DNA of 64,000 nucleotides from Reticulitermes speratus. Taxonomy: Eukaryota > Arthropoda > Insecta > Blattodea > Rhinotermitidae. The notes under the pieces were generated by a model. The model did no database searches. It was not told the DNA's origin and worked only from the letters and a program-made list of their open reading frames with translations. Below, piece by piece: positions 27,884-41,400 of the stretch (the first letter of the stretch is position 1; every line of letters begins with the position of its first letter). Where the stretch lies: assembly GCA_021186555.1 (NCBI GenBank), contig JAJKFL010000006.1:4430715-4494714 (forward strand). Reading direction: 5' to 3'. The position numbers and the translations under genes were made by a program.

Positions 27884-30800
27884 TTAACTTGCTGTAGATT
27901 CATTTTGCTTCCTTGCCTCATTCATGATATCTAGTGCTCCATCCTTCACCAAGTGACATGCCAGATCTTCACCCAATTTCTCTGCTTCTTCCAGATCTCG
28001 GTATGTGAAGTTGCCTGGCGATATACTGCAGAATAGCTTTGGCATTCGGTAGGGGCACTTCCTAGAGAACACAAACAAGAGGATAATCTGACGAAGATTC
28101 AAGTCTTCTAGGACAGTGGTCTTCAACCTCGGGTACGCAAAGACATCTTAGGGGGTACGTAAAATTAAAAAAAGAGATAAATATATTATTTCATGATAAA
28201 CATTGAATAATCAGGGCCAAATTTAGGGTTAGCCACAAGAGACCCGGACGTAAGGACATGCAATTTGGGAGCGCCATTTTTTTCTCTCTCTCTCCTTTAT
28301 GCAATTCTTATCTGGGCAGCTAGTTTCATTTTATTCCACATAGTGCATATAATTTTGCTTTGCTAAAAGCTATCTTGTACATTTACACTTGTGGCTGCCA
28401 AAAATGGCAACTTCACCCCTGACTGATTAAGCTGAACAACAAAGGACGGCCAGTAAATGATATCCAACTTCTAAGAGTTATTTCTTGGAATGTTCTGTAG
28501 CTATTTTTGGAACCATGTGGCCTATGCAGTATATTCACTCACCATATATTTTTTTGAAAGATACAAATCTTTGAAAGCTTAACCCTACAAAAGCAATACA
28601 CAGATATATCTGCAAAGTGTCCCCAGACAAGTGCATTTAAATTCTGACTCAGTCATTTTTCCACTGGATCACCCTCACACCCCAAATAAGCAACAAACAA
28701 TCCAATCCTGGCCTACTTCATACTAGAAGGGTAGCACAACATTATTCCACTATCTATTAAATTCTGTGCCCTCCTTACAGATAAAAGAATGCAACATGCT
28801 ATACAGAACCTCCTACCTGGGTGGTTCCCCATCATCCTCTTCCCTGTACTGCAATCTACATGAAGATGAGTGTTTAAGCATTTTGATGCCATCCAAGCTC
28901 CATACTGCCCCAGTGAGAGACAGGGTCTGACCAATCAGTTCAGACTTGACAGCGACTGGTGCCGAACAACCTCCACCAAGTCTCCGCAGGAAGCTTCTTT
29001 CTGCTAGTACTTGGAAAGTTGTAGCTCCATGGAATAATGGTTCCAGAAGTCTGATAGTTGCAAAGTCATCTTCTCTGCATTCTACTGCCAAGGCGCCTTG
29101 ACCCACAGCATACAACAGTTCCTCTGCATCCAATTTCTGAAGCACAGCATGTTTACTTATTTAATTAAACAACTACAGAACATCATTTGGTGCAATGATT
29201 AGTGAATAATGCATCAGAAAGCTGTGCAACGGAAGCACTCACAGCCAAATTCGAGTAACTATCCTGACATTAACAAGAGGGACTCAGGAGAACCACAAAA
29301 AACATCAGGATACCCAGGTACCCACCCACTATATAAACCTAGTTCCTCTCAAATACAAACCAGGCATGTTACCTACCCTAAGCATGACAGTTCTTCTGGT
29401 TTCAATATCACATGAAAGCTGAAAACCAAACACTGTAAAGAAAACAGGATATAAGGAGGATCACAGAAGTAAAGTTCAACCCGTTTCAGGAAGATAACTC
29501 AAATACAGAGAGTGTGTATTACTGCTGTCATGGAACCCTACTGGATAGGAAGCCTGAATCTGCCAGTTCAACTGTAATATTTACAATTATTACAGTCCAC
29601 ATTTCAGTACTCACCTGACTTATTCTCTTCTCCCATCCCATTCTTGAGAGCCCAGCAGATGCAAGGATTACAGCCGCATATGTATCGCCATTATCTAACT
29701 TATTCAGTCTTGTATTGACATTACCCCGAATATTTTCAACTTTGAGGTTTGGGTAACTTCTGTTGAGCTGTGCTGTACGCCTTAATGAACTTGTTCCTGA
29801 AGAAGTAATTTCCAACTAGTGTCACAAATATAATTTACGTAACTTACAAATGACAATACATTATTTAAATAAGTATGAGTTAATTAAATTTGCTTACCTA
29901 TGACACTGCCCTCTGGTAAAGTTTTCAGAGTTTTCCCTTCATGTTTTGGATGCACAACAAGCGCATCCCGTGGATCTTCTCGCCTAAAATCAACACAGAC
30001 AATAAATGCTGATTCATTTACTTCCAACACATACAATTATTCCTGTTTTTATGTGAAAAAATATTCATTATGCAAAAAAAAAAAGCTTTTAATTCTACAT
30101 CATACCTAATGAACATCCTATAATAAGGTAGTGACATTGTCCATCTAATGATTCACTGCTGCTTCTGACTTCTGACACATTTCTGTTCAGTGACTTTCAC
30201 CCTAACCAAGCATCTAACAACATACAGCTCAGTCCTTTTCTGCAGAAGCTAACAGTTCCTGAACCAGTCCAGCAATTACCCACATTTTCTGGAAACCAAA
30301 CGTTCACTTCTGTGTTCACGACAGCCTGCCAAGTGTCCCCATCCTCAGATTAATCCAATCCATGCCCTCCCATAACATCCATTTCCATGTTACCCTCCCT
30401 TCCATGCCTATGTCTTCCAAGTGGTCTCTTGCCTTCAGATTTCCCCACCAAAACCCTGTAAGTATTTCTTTTTCCCCCATACATGCCATGTGTTCCACTA
30501 AAATAATATTTGGTGAGGAGTACAAATCATGAAGCACCACTAAAAAAATCTCACATTCTAAAATATTTGCTGAAAAAATAAACACTACTTGCAGATTTTG
30601 GTAAATTGCCACTGCAAATGATATATTATATTATTTATTACTGCAAGTGGGTTTATACCCGGTGGCATGATCCTCAATCAGTTCCATGCACCTTTCACTC
30701 TCACAATAAATTTCCCTAACATCTACTTTAATGTTACCCTCTCACCTCATACCTCGTCCTTTTTAATAAATGCCATCAATTAGCAAGCATTTTTTCCTTA

Positions 30801-33800
30801 CTTTTGATCACAACAGTGTCTTTATTTCTACCCTCTGCTTTCTGTTAGATAAATATGATCTGATCTAATCAGCATTTACTCCTTCAATACCATAGTATTG
30901 TAATTTGGCTAATAAAATCTCATGATTCACACAGTCGAAAGCTTTAGCCAAATCACAAAAAAATCCCACCAACGTGCATTTTACTGTTCCAGGCATTCAA
31001 TACGATGTCAGTTAGTCTGTAAGTAGCATGTTGGAAAGATAACCCCTTTCTGAATCCATACTGTTCAACTGCCAGTATTTTATGACTTTGCAGATAATGA
31101 TTCAGTCTATTATACATAATTTTCTCAAATACCTTTGAAATTGCTGTCAATAAACAAATTGGTCTATAATTGTTTTCATTTTTGTTATACAATTTGGATA
31201 GGAATCTCTTAGGAGTGAAATTGCAGTATTGCTTTGGACTCTGAATGCTTAAACTATCAGTTATGGTTAAGAAGTATTTATTAAAAGCATCAGCTGCATC
31301 TTCCATGTTTACTGTTGTACCATTATTACTAAATCTGGAGGGCATCTCTTCTGAGGTACTCCCTCTACTTGTCTCATTTTTTATTATATTCCATATCATT
31401 TTCGTCTTAATATGAGATAAAGCCAGTAATTGACTGTAATATTGTCTCTTGGCCTCTCTTATCACTTTTCTTAAAATGAGACAGTATGTTTTATAATATT
31501 TTTTTAATTCTAGGGTCAGCACAACTTCTACTAAGGATATATAAGCTCCTTTTAAGTCTGCAACACACTTTTCTACCCTGTGTAATCCAATCCCTTTTAT
31601 TAGTATTCAAATTTTTATATTTTACAGGGAAACTAGCTTCAAAGATATTTATAAATATATTCAAGAATGTATTAAACATACCATTAATATCCTTGTTCAA
31701 ATAGACAAGTTCCCAAGCTTCATGTTTTAATGAATGTTGAAAAATTTTAACTGTATCATCATTTATGAATCTTGTTCTGTATTTGATAGGAGTAATGTTG
31801 GACTTTATACACACGTTTTTTAAAATAAGATATTGAACATCATGGTCTGATAGACCATTGACAATAGATGCGATCTTAAAATAGTTCAGTCTAGAGTTAT
31901 CTATAAAGATATTATCAATTGCTGTACCTAGGTTACGGTTAATTCTTGTGGGGAAATCCACTGTATGAACTAAATTATAAGTACTCAACAACAAGGATAG
32001 TTGTTCTTTCCAACGATTATCTTTTATATATTAACATTTATATCCCCACATATTACAAACTCTGTTTTTGACTTATGTAAAGACTATAAAGTTGAATCCA
32101 ACAATCTTAAACACTGACCAAATTTCCCAGAAGGAGATCTGTATATACATATTATAATTATATGAAATCCTTTAATCTCTATTTGAACAGCATAAGTTTC
32201 AAAATGTTTTTCATCACAAAAATAAGAAACATCAATTTTTTATAGCATAAATCATTTTTAGTAAAAATACAGACTCCTCCCTTCTGAAAAGTTTGGCGAG
32301 AATAACTAGATCCTAGGGTATAACCATTTCATTTTAAAAGAAGTAAGTCTTGCTCAACCACATGATGTTCTGAGAAACACAGTATATGTGGATCTATTCC
32401 ATCTATTTTAAGTGAATTTATTAATTCTTCACTTTTGTTTCTAATAATTCTACTATTCTGATGTAAAATGGCAAGTGGATGATCTAGCTCTGTATTTTTC
32501 CCAGATTCATTGCACTGTTCTAGGTCCATAAATAATCATCATTTCCTGCTCTAGGTTTTTTCCTTAATCTCCCTGACGTACTTAGTTCAGCCTCCTGTAC
32601 AGTCTCTTCTTGTTCAATGTTTAGACCTCTGATGTGGTCTAAACTTCCCTCAGATATCTTTCCTTTGTCTGGCTTGCCTATATACTTTTTCACTTGCTGT
32701 TCTCCTATATCTTGATTATGTTTTGTTTTTCTATCCTCTGTATCCTCGTCTCTGTTTCCCTCATCAGGATCACTCGTTTCCTCTGCCCGTAGTGATGTTT
32801 CTAGTGCTCTTTTTCCTTTGTCTGAATCACTTGTGTCCTCTGTTGCTTGTGGTTCTTCAAGTTCTTGAGTATTTGTAATTTCTCGAACCCCCATAGTCCC
32901 TTCTCTGTTACCCTTATTAGGGTCCCCTATGTCCTATGTATTACCTACCCAGAACTAAAACCAGAATCTCCATCAAATTTAAACCACAAAATCAAACATT
33001 GGCACTGATATAAAATTGTAGTCTTGCTGGAATACAGTTGTTTATATATATATATGTTGGCAAGCATGAAATCAGTTTGTCACCAAGTGAAGCCTCTAAG
33101 TGTAACCTTGAAGGATTACCATTTTGTTTGTTCATGTGTCTTGGCTACCATCAACTTGAGTAAATGATGATGATGATGAGTGTGTGACCGCATTGTGTTG
33201 GAAACCATTATCTAATATGACATGAAATGTACAAATGAAAGAAGTAGTGACGACAGCCACCAAGATATATATTTATATAACCATTTTCATTAAAAAACAC
33301 TGCTCTGGTTAGAGAAATAATCATGTTTCAAGGTGATGGTGAATGAGGATTTGTAAAAGAGATACATCTCCAAAGTTTAATAAGTGTTGCCCCTATTCTG
33401 TATTGGTGCAAGAGAATTAACACACTACACATGTTACAGAAGACACAGTCACAAGTTACTGTAATCTACTTACTTGAGAATTGCCCCTATACACATTCCA
33501 TCTGGCAGTGTTGTTGGTAAATCCTTTAATGAGTGTACCACAAAATCAACATCCTGCTGTTCCAAAGCATTCTCCAATTCTTTAGTAAATAAACTCTTTT
33601 CACCAATTTTTGGTAAGGGTTTGTCTAAAATTTGATCACCAAGAGTTGACATTTTAACTGCAATATAAAACATATGGTAAGTCATCATGAGTCTTGGTAT
33701 AGGTTATTGTTTATCTACTATCAAACTAATTTTCTCTGTTTATTTTTATGGTGATACTTGATGATGGCCCTTGTAGCCAAAACATACTGTATGTATATAT

Positions 33801-34873
33801 ATATAATATAGAACTGCCTCTGAAAAAATTTTGCTTTAAACATATTATTATAAATATAAAATAACAGGATACTTACCTATTTCATACTTCTTTTCAGGAT
33901 TCAGTTCCTTCAAGCACTCAATAACAAATTTCGTTTGTATTATTGCTAACTGAAATGGGAAAAGAGCCTCAAGTTGTAATTCTAAATAACAGGGAATGCC
34001 TAAATTGTAAATATTAACAATCCATAAATTTCATTTCCAAAAATATAGTATATTAATAATAACACAAGTGACAATCGCATGTAGAGAACAACAGAAGACT
34101 TGTTCATATTATTATATGATACCCTCAAAGTCATCAACCGTAACCAGAATAATTCACAAAATACAAAAATACTGTATCACTTCAAAAATATGATTTTCAT
34201 AATTCATTCATTCATTTATTTATTTTCCATTTATAAGTTAAAACTTATGGATATAGAAACGGTCCCATATAAACACATTGGCATTACACCTGTAAATTAC
34301 AGCAGTCCATACTAAAATTATTGTCATAATATTTACAAAATACAGTATCACATCAAACATCTGGAGTAAATTAATTATGTTGCTTGTTGTACTCAATATA
34401 TTCATCAATCGTATAAAATGAATTAAAAAGAAGGAACCTTTTTAAGGGTTTTTTTAAAATCCCTGGTGTCATTATCAACATTTTTTATATAAGCAGGAAG
34501 TTGACTATAAATTTTTACACCCGAGTAATAAGCTCCTCTTTGATACCTTGTTAGAGTAGCAGTAGGTAAATGAAGGTCATTACTACTTCTAGTATTATAG
34601 TTGTGCACATACTGAAAGTGCAGTGATGCTACTGCCTTCTCACCGTGGTTACAATTAAATAGGAGAAAAATAAATTGTTAATTTTAAAAATACGATTACA
34701 TAACAAAAATCTGTCAGTACATCAAAGTACATAAGAAGTATGTCAATTTTTGTACGCTCCAATTTTTCCGTAAGTTAAATTTTTCTGTAGCTTCTTACCT
34801 CACTTTTCCTTGATCCGATTGTAACAATTTCTTTCTTTCCTGGTGCATCCTGCTGAATAAAATGATTACTCAT
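27884..34873 (-). CDS. HMBS: HMBS, porphobilinogen deaminase (hydroxymethylbilane synthase)
   Basis: Third enzyme of haem synthesis; polymerises four porphobilinogens into hydroxymethylbilane in the cytosol. Seven exons: 34873-34799, 33949-33877, 33657-33474, 29983-29898, 29796-29615, 29136-28817, 28061-27884; intron phases agree throughout, and the product is 365 residues (human ubiquitous form 361). Visible motifs: [39 protein letters not shown] with the active-site Lys-Asp, [23 protein letters not shown] (substrate/cofactor Arg cluster), [11 protein letters not shown], and [13 protein letters not shown] with the cysteine that holds the dipyrromethane cofactor. The N-terminus is short ([14 protein letters not shown]), resembling a housekeeping isoform; no erythroid-type alternative start is expected in insects. 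The 3.5-kb intron 33473-29984 contains two LINE fragments in the same orientation as the gene. The start pairs head-to-head with FBL. Confidence 0.97.
30316..30570 (-). mobile_element. LINE 2 C-terminal tail fragment in HMBS intron
   Basis: Minus strand reads [20 protein letters not shown] then [20 protein letters not shown], homologous to the 43-kb copy, in one open frame with several substitutions. Non-functional remnant in sense orientation with HMBS. Confidence 0.65.
30810..32930 (-). mobile_element. Non-LTR retrotransposon (LINE 1), broken, in HMBS intron
   Basis: Same orientation as HMBS. From right to left: an acidic, ORF1-like reading frame (32894-32520), an endonuclease N-terminal piece (32529-32329, [12 protein letters not shown]), the endonuclease end (31994-31491, [19 protein letters not shown] and [10 protein letters not shown]) and the reverse transcriptase start ([20 protein letters not shown], then [15 protein letters not shown] and [12 protein letters not shown]). 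Homology stops near 30810, before the catalytic YxDD box. Frames are broken by stops. Jockey/CR1/L2-like by motif; the clade is not certain. Confidence 0.85.
34190..34690 (-). mobile_element. LINE 1-type 3' end, truncated copy
   Basis: Minus strand 34608-34423 encodes [20 protein letters not shown] and [17 protein letters not shown], the C-terminal tail seen on LINE reverse transcriptases of this sort, followed by a 3' UTR. It is 5'-truncated, in HMBS intron 1, and a separate insertion from the body at 30.8-32.9 kb. Confidence 0.7.
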
Positions 34874-35486
34874 TTTGGCTAACATCTATCGCTTTCACTT
34901 TCTACGTTAGCAGAAGTAGATCAGCCAGTTCAAGCAAAATACGACGGCAGTATTTAATTACTCGTACGTAGTAATTAATAAATAATATAGTTTTAACACA
35001 GTTACTGACACTGCAGTAGAATGTGTAAGTTAAGGTTACTGAATTACGAAATTACGAAACACAATCATCGTAGCGCCATACTATTTCTCAATTTCTCCTC
35101 AGCACGCCTCTCCACCTCAAAATCTGCAAGTCGTCTGCACAGCAACGTCTCATAATATCAGATAATCTGTGCTCTAATCCGTGGCTGCACCACTGTCTAC
35201 ATTCCGCACGTATGATCACTAGCATGGTCATGAGAAATCAGAGGAGCTACATGTAGTCTCTTGCAACTTTATCCAACGAGACAATAGTACTGAGGACGTC
35301 GGATATAATTGCAATTCCGTGGAAATAGTTTTGAATCTCTGGGCGTCTATCTTTGGGCAAAGAAAATAAAAGAACATCGTTCAGAGGCAAAGGACGAAGA
35401 ATGTGGTTTGCAGGCGCAGGAGTAGAGTTGTGAATGCGTGCGTGATGGTGTTTGGTTGTGTGTTGTGTATGTTACAACATTGAAAC
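34874..35486. promoter_or_regulatory. Shared divergent promoter region of HMBS and FBL
   Basis: 613 bp separate the HMBS and FBL start codons, which point away from each other. No recognisable repeat and no TATCGATA element are present. The untranslated leaders must begin inside it; the start sites cannot be read from sequence. Confidence 0.65.
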
Positions 35487-38400
35487 ATGGGTAAACCGGG
35501 TACGTTTGTTCACATTTTAATTGTCAGTGTGTTTATTCCGTTGTATTTAGGTGGATACGTACATTTTCTTTTCAAATTGTAATTGTTACTCTAAATGTGT
35601 TACTTGATTCCATGCTTCTGAACTGGTGCCGGCAAACTGTAGGAACAAGTCGCTGGTTATATGTATATCAATATATCGGATATTTTTTTGTGTTTGTTTT
35701 AAAGGCGTGCATATCGTGATAGCTAAATGAATATTCATGCATTTGGATTGCTTCCATACCTTTTGAATATACTTCTGTGGACCCAACTGAGAAGGCATCC
35801 TCTCCCCCCTCCTTTTATTTGAGGAATTAGAGACAGTCTCCGAAACCTCGTTTTTAATGTTTTATTTTAATCATACACGTAACAAATTCGAAATGGCATA
35901 CCACACTAAAACAATAATTATTAGCTATTGTCATCGGATTTCAGAACTATACTTGGTATCTTTTTCAGGTTTTTCTCCTCGTGGTGGTGGTGGTGGTTTT
36001 CGTGGTGGGCGAGATAGTGGTGGTGGAGGACGAGGTGGCTTTGGCAGAAGTCCAGGTGGTCGTGGTGGAGGACGGGGTGGGTTTGGTGGCAGGGGCCGTG
36101 GAGGAGGCGGAAGAGGAGGAGGTGGAAGAGGAGGAGGGCGAGGACGTGGAGGTGATGGAAGATAATTATGATGAATGATGATGATCAAGAGGATGATGAT
36201 GATTCAGTTCTTGTTCATAAATATGCTGAGTCAACAGCTAAGTGGCCAGTAGCAGAAACACCACAGCATACAAACACAAATAATAAAGGACAAATACAAC
36301 ACAAATGCACAAAAATAAAATAACAAAAAAAAAAGAATAAATACAAGAACAAAATATAAAGCAATTGCTGTGTCAACAGCCCTATACCAAAAACATACAT
36401 TTGTAACTGTAAAAGGGTATTAAATTAAGACAAAATCTGTTTTGTAGAAGTAACAGGTTTCCTAAAGAATTTGATATTTTTGCACACCAAATGAGCAGCT
36501 GAAGCACATGTAACACAAGGACAGGTTGTACAAGTAATGGAAAACATGATGGAGAAGTCCCTAAAATTATGAATATGAACCCAGATACCTGTGATATACA
36601 GAAGGGACAGGCAACATTATAAACAGTAATAAAAAGCAGTGCATCAAGACAGTACCTTCTGTCATGCAGAGTGTGTAACTTTAAATATTTAAGGATATTC
36701 TTGTAACTTAACATGATCATGGGAAAGAAAAATGATGTTAACATAGGGCTGTGAACTTACATTGGATGCATTCCAACTTTTTGGTCTCTGTAGATGTTAT
36801 ACGATTCCATACAGTTGAGGCATACACAAGTTTAGGTCTAGTTAGTGTTTCATACCACATCATAAAGAATCAAGGGCAGAGAAGGATACCAACATTTTCA
36901 GTGGATTGGGAGAAAATGTAATGTACTTGTTGGAGAAAATGTAGTTTCAAATTAGTTATTACTCCCAGGTCTTTAGTGATATTTGTACATATTATACAAG
37001 AATTGCCTATTTTGTAAATGTAATACAGGGCATTTGTTTCCCTAGTAAAGGTAGTACCCTTGGTTTTGCTGATATTTACCATCATGAAGTTGTATGACAG
37101 CAGAGTGCAATCCTCAGCAGAGTTTATAGCATGAAAAAGTTTGATATCGGCAGTTAGTAGGTATCTTGGGTACTTAATTACATTACAAAGATCATTAATA
37201 AATATATTAAATAGCAGTGGACCCAGGACACATCCTTGAGTGGGGCACCCGACAGAATGTCAGAAGGCAGCAAAAGTTCCTAAAATATTTACTGAAGATT
37301 GCTGATTAGTTAGGTATCTGCAAAACTGGTTAACTTAACGAACAGAGAGTGAAAATGCACGAAGTTTATGATGATAATGTTATGCCTTGGAGTGATTTTA
37401 AAACTCTAGTTGCCAAAATTTAACCCAAAATTAGCAGCTAAGTGTCACAAACAGTTCAGATATCTTCTTTACTTCACTAGCTTTCCTGACTGCTGTTTTG
37501 GTTTGGTGTGTTGTCACAGGCTGATACGTGGCACAGAAATGGACAGAGCTAACACTTTGTGGTTTACAAGTAGCATTGGTGGATGATCTCATAAACAGAA
37601 GTTTTGTCAGACTAAAATATAAAACTTGTTGACATTGCAATGAAGGTTGCGGCATGAGCAGGGCTCCAGAAATATGGTTGTACACTCACGAGAGGCACAT
37701 TTATAGAGATTCTGCAACCTTAACAATTAGTAACTTAAACCTTTGGCACTGGACATTTTATATCTATAACTCACTGTGTTGCTCAATGTGCCAAACATTA
37801 CATAAATACATCTGCTTTTGTGCAGTCCCCATTTAAATTTGAATCTTCTTCAGATCACTCCGGGCATTTAATTCTAGTGTCAAAGGTTAATGAGAATTGG
37901 CAGTATGTCGTGCTTAGACATGTGTGTGTGTGACCATTGCCATATTCTTAGAAGTACACATCTTACTGAGGTTACACATAACAGATGTATATTTAAATAC
38001 CTCTAAAAGTGTATTTAAAAAGCATGTTCAAATCTAAGTCTGCAGGTGAGCATACTGCTTACAGGATGGAGTACATACAGGTTCATGCTGTCTTCCTCAC
38101 ATTGCGTGGGTGTTCCACATTGTCAGTTGTTGTGTTGATTGTGCATAACTCTTGTTTTTTCTCCTCCCCTCCAAAAAAATATTTAACTTTTGCTCATGCA
38201 GCCGTGGTAGATAAGCATAAAGTTTCTGCATTGAACACATTTGCAGAACAAAACTATTACATGAGACAGGGACTGTCTCTATGTTGTTTTAATCTCCAAT
38301 ATACTTTTGCTGTCTGTAGGTGGATTTAAAGGTGGCAAGAATGTGATTATTGAACCTCACCGCCATGAGGGTGTATTCATTGCGAGAGGGAAGGAAGATG

Positions 38401-41400
38401 CCCTTGTCACACTAAATATGGTACCAGGAGAGGCTGTCTATGGAGAAAAGAGAATATCAGTGGAAGTAGGTAACCGTTACTGATATGAAGTGTGGTCAGA
38501 AAGTTTCGGACTTGCTGCATGATGACACTACAGAACTCATCAGATAGGAAGATGTAGAATAGAATCTCTGGAATTACCGTATATTCTCGAATCTAATCCG
38601 CACCCTTTTTACAGTTTTAGAGGGCTAAAAAATCAGATGCGGATTAGATTCGCGGTCTAGAGCTGGATTTTGGAAAAATGATTGAGCTGCTGTACGTGCC
38701 GTAAGAACAATATAATACAATAATCTATTATTTTTATTATTATTATTATAATAATATAATAATTGGGTCCAGTGAATTTCCTTCGTGACGCCTCACACCC
38801 GCTGATCGCTGCCTTGTGTTTCCGCCATAGTCGAACGTTGCTTTCATTAACTCCAAAAATTGCAGCGGCTTTGCGGTTTCCATTCTCCTCTGCGCACCGA
38901 ATAACTTCACGTTTGAACTTTGCCGTATATGAGAGTCGTTTAGATTTCAGGTGTCCCTCTTCCATAACTACGGTACACGACAAATTGGAACAAGCACCTC
39001 CCACGTTTCAACAACTAAGGCTCAGCTGGCTTCAGACGAGATTGTGCACGTCTGTTGAGAAAGGCCCCGCCTCTATCGGTATGACTCATCGGCCACAGGC
39101 GTAACGTCGGATTTTAACGCATTGGTAACATCCAATATTATTCAATCAGTCGCCCCGTGGGCAAGGGGTGGTTGAAGGAAAGGTGCGGATTAGAATCGCG
39201 AACTAACTTTTTTTTTTTTTCGTTTAAGAAGTCGCCAAAAACTGGGTGCGGTTTAGATTCGAGAATATACGGTATTTGCTGTTGATTTCAAAATTGTATC
39301 TTGCATCACTGTGAAGTAATTCCTTGTGAGGTGTTGTACTCTCTATAACTTCTGGTCCTTCAGAAAATTGCAGACTTTAAAGAATGCACATGTGCATCCA
39401 ATCCTACTTCAAAGTAGGCAAAAGTGCATTATAAACCTTAAGAGAAGTAACATTGAGGAGAAATGAAGCAGTTGATTGGTTTTCAAAGTTTAATAGTGCA
39501 GTGATATGTCAAGTATGCCAAATATTTGGGAGGCCTGTGTACCAGCAAAACATAGAAGACAAATGCACAACCTCAGAATCATAATTTCTATACAGCTGTT
39601 TTACAACATCTACAGGAAACTATGCAGCAAATGCTGGTTATGCGTTTGGTCTGGAGGAACAAATTAATGATGACAAATGCCCTCGGAGTTGAAAAAGATT
39701 GACATTATGTTTGATCTGGCTTGCCTCACTTTCTTTGGACGTGGAGAGGTTGGGGGGTTTCTACTAACAAGACTGTTGTTTGATTTTTGGTTTGTAACCG
39801 TAAACCCAGGTTTCATCTCTTGCATTTCTGATGCATTTGGCAGGAGTTTAATGTAAACACATTTTTCCTTCGAATCAGACATTAGGAAAGCAGTTAGAAG
39901 CAGTTTATATATAGCCTTATGGCTGAAAAAGTCGCTAGAGTGACTCAGAAGATAGTGATACTATGGCACGTAGTGGCAGAAAGCTGTACTACTTGCTGTT
40001 CTTGCTCCTAGTGGCATATGCAGGAAGTTTTAGACATGCCTTTGTAAAGTGGATTCAATAGTGTAAGATTTGAAGTTCTCACATTTGTGTTACTGAATAG
40101 ATATATCAACCTTCTAATATGTTACACTTTGTTGGGTGGTAGTTCTCGACATTTTAAAGGATCACAGTACCTTCTTCTTGAGGGTCAAGCAGTCCAAGTG
40201 AGTGGAATATTTGGATTGCTTGACCATGAAGATGAAGGTATTACAGTTCTTGAAACACCAAGAACTATTCATCCAGCATTCCAGCGTAACATCTCATAGG
40301 ACTAAAATTTTTTATTCAGCGTGCTCACAACACAGTCCACTAGTGAGCTTGACCATGGCAATGAATCTTCAGGTTTCACAAGAGCAGGAAACTTCATGTT
40401 CAGTTTGAGCATGTATCAGCTCTTCAGAGACCCTGCACCATGAGGTTTGTTAAATGTTTGCACATCCCCACTATGCTTGCAGGAAGGTGAGAATAAGATA
40501 GAATATCGTGTATGGAATCCCTTCCGATCAAAGTTGGCTGCTGCAATCCTAGGAGGTGTGGACCAGATCTACATGCCACCTGGTAGCAAGGTTCTTTACT
40601 TGGGAGCTGCATCTGGAACCACGGTGTCACATGTATCTGATGTTGTTGGACCAGTGAGTTGATGGAATTTCTTATATCACTTCTGCAGAAATAGTCTTAT
40701 ATTCAACATACATTATTTTCCTATATCCACAACATATAGAGCAAATTTTTTTTGTATTTTTTTCAGTGTTCTAAAGTATGACTATTCTTTTGGACTTTGT
40801 CAGTCATCCCGGGGCTTTTTGGGGGGGGGGACACTTATGTGTTCCAGAACTTTTTTCCTTTCAGAATGTAGAGTTCAAAACTGCATCTCACTAACTGAGC
40901 CACTTTCTGAAACATGGCTTTAAAATACTAGTACAGCACATATATGTCTCAACTTGGCCTGCAACAAAAAATATAAATCACAGTGGCAGTCAACATGTTA
41001 ATAGGACAAATAACAGGCCGACTGTAATTATCGTGCACTTCTGTTTCTGGCATTTGCATTAAAAACAACATGCAAAATTATTTTTTCCCCGAATTGTACG
41101 AAGTGGATTTATCCCGAGCTTGTAGATTTTGAGTTAAACTGTGAACCTGTTAACCTACTTACTCATCATGTTAGGAACATTTCTGTGTATGATTATTATT
41201 TTTCTCACCTTTCAGGAAGGACTAGTTTATGCCGTAGAATTCTCACACAGATCGGGTCGTGATCTTCTCAACATGGCTAAGAAGCGGACCAATATTATTC
41301 CTATCATTGAGGATGCACGCCACCCCCACAAGTATCGAATGCTTGTTGGAATGGTGGATACAGTGTTTGCTGATGTAGCTCAGCCTGATCAGGCTAGAAT

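Noticed and set aside
35931..36188. Proline-rich minus-strand frame and Val/Glu-rich plus-strand frame near 36.0 kb
   Set aside because: Both are shadows of the glycine/arginine codons of FBL exon 2.
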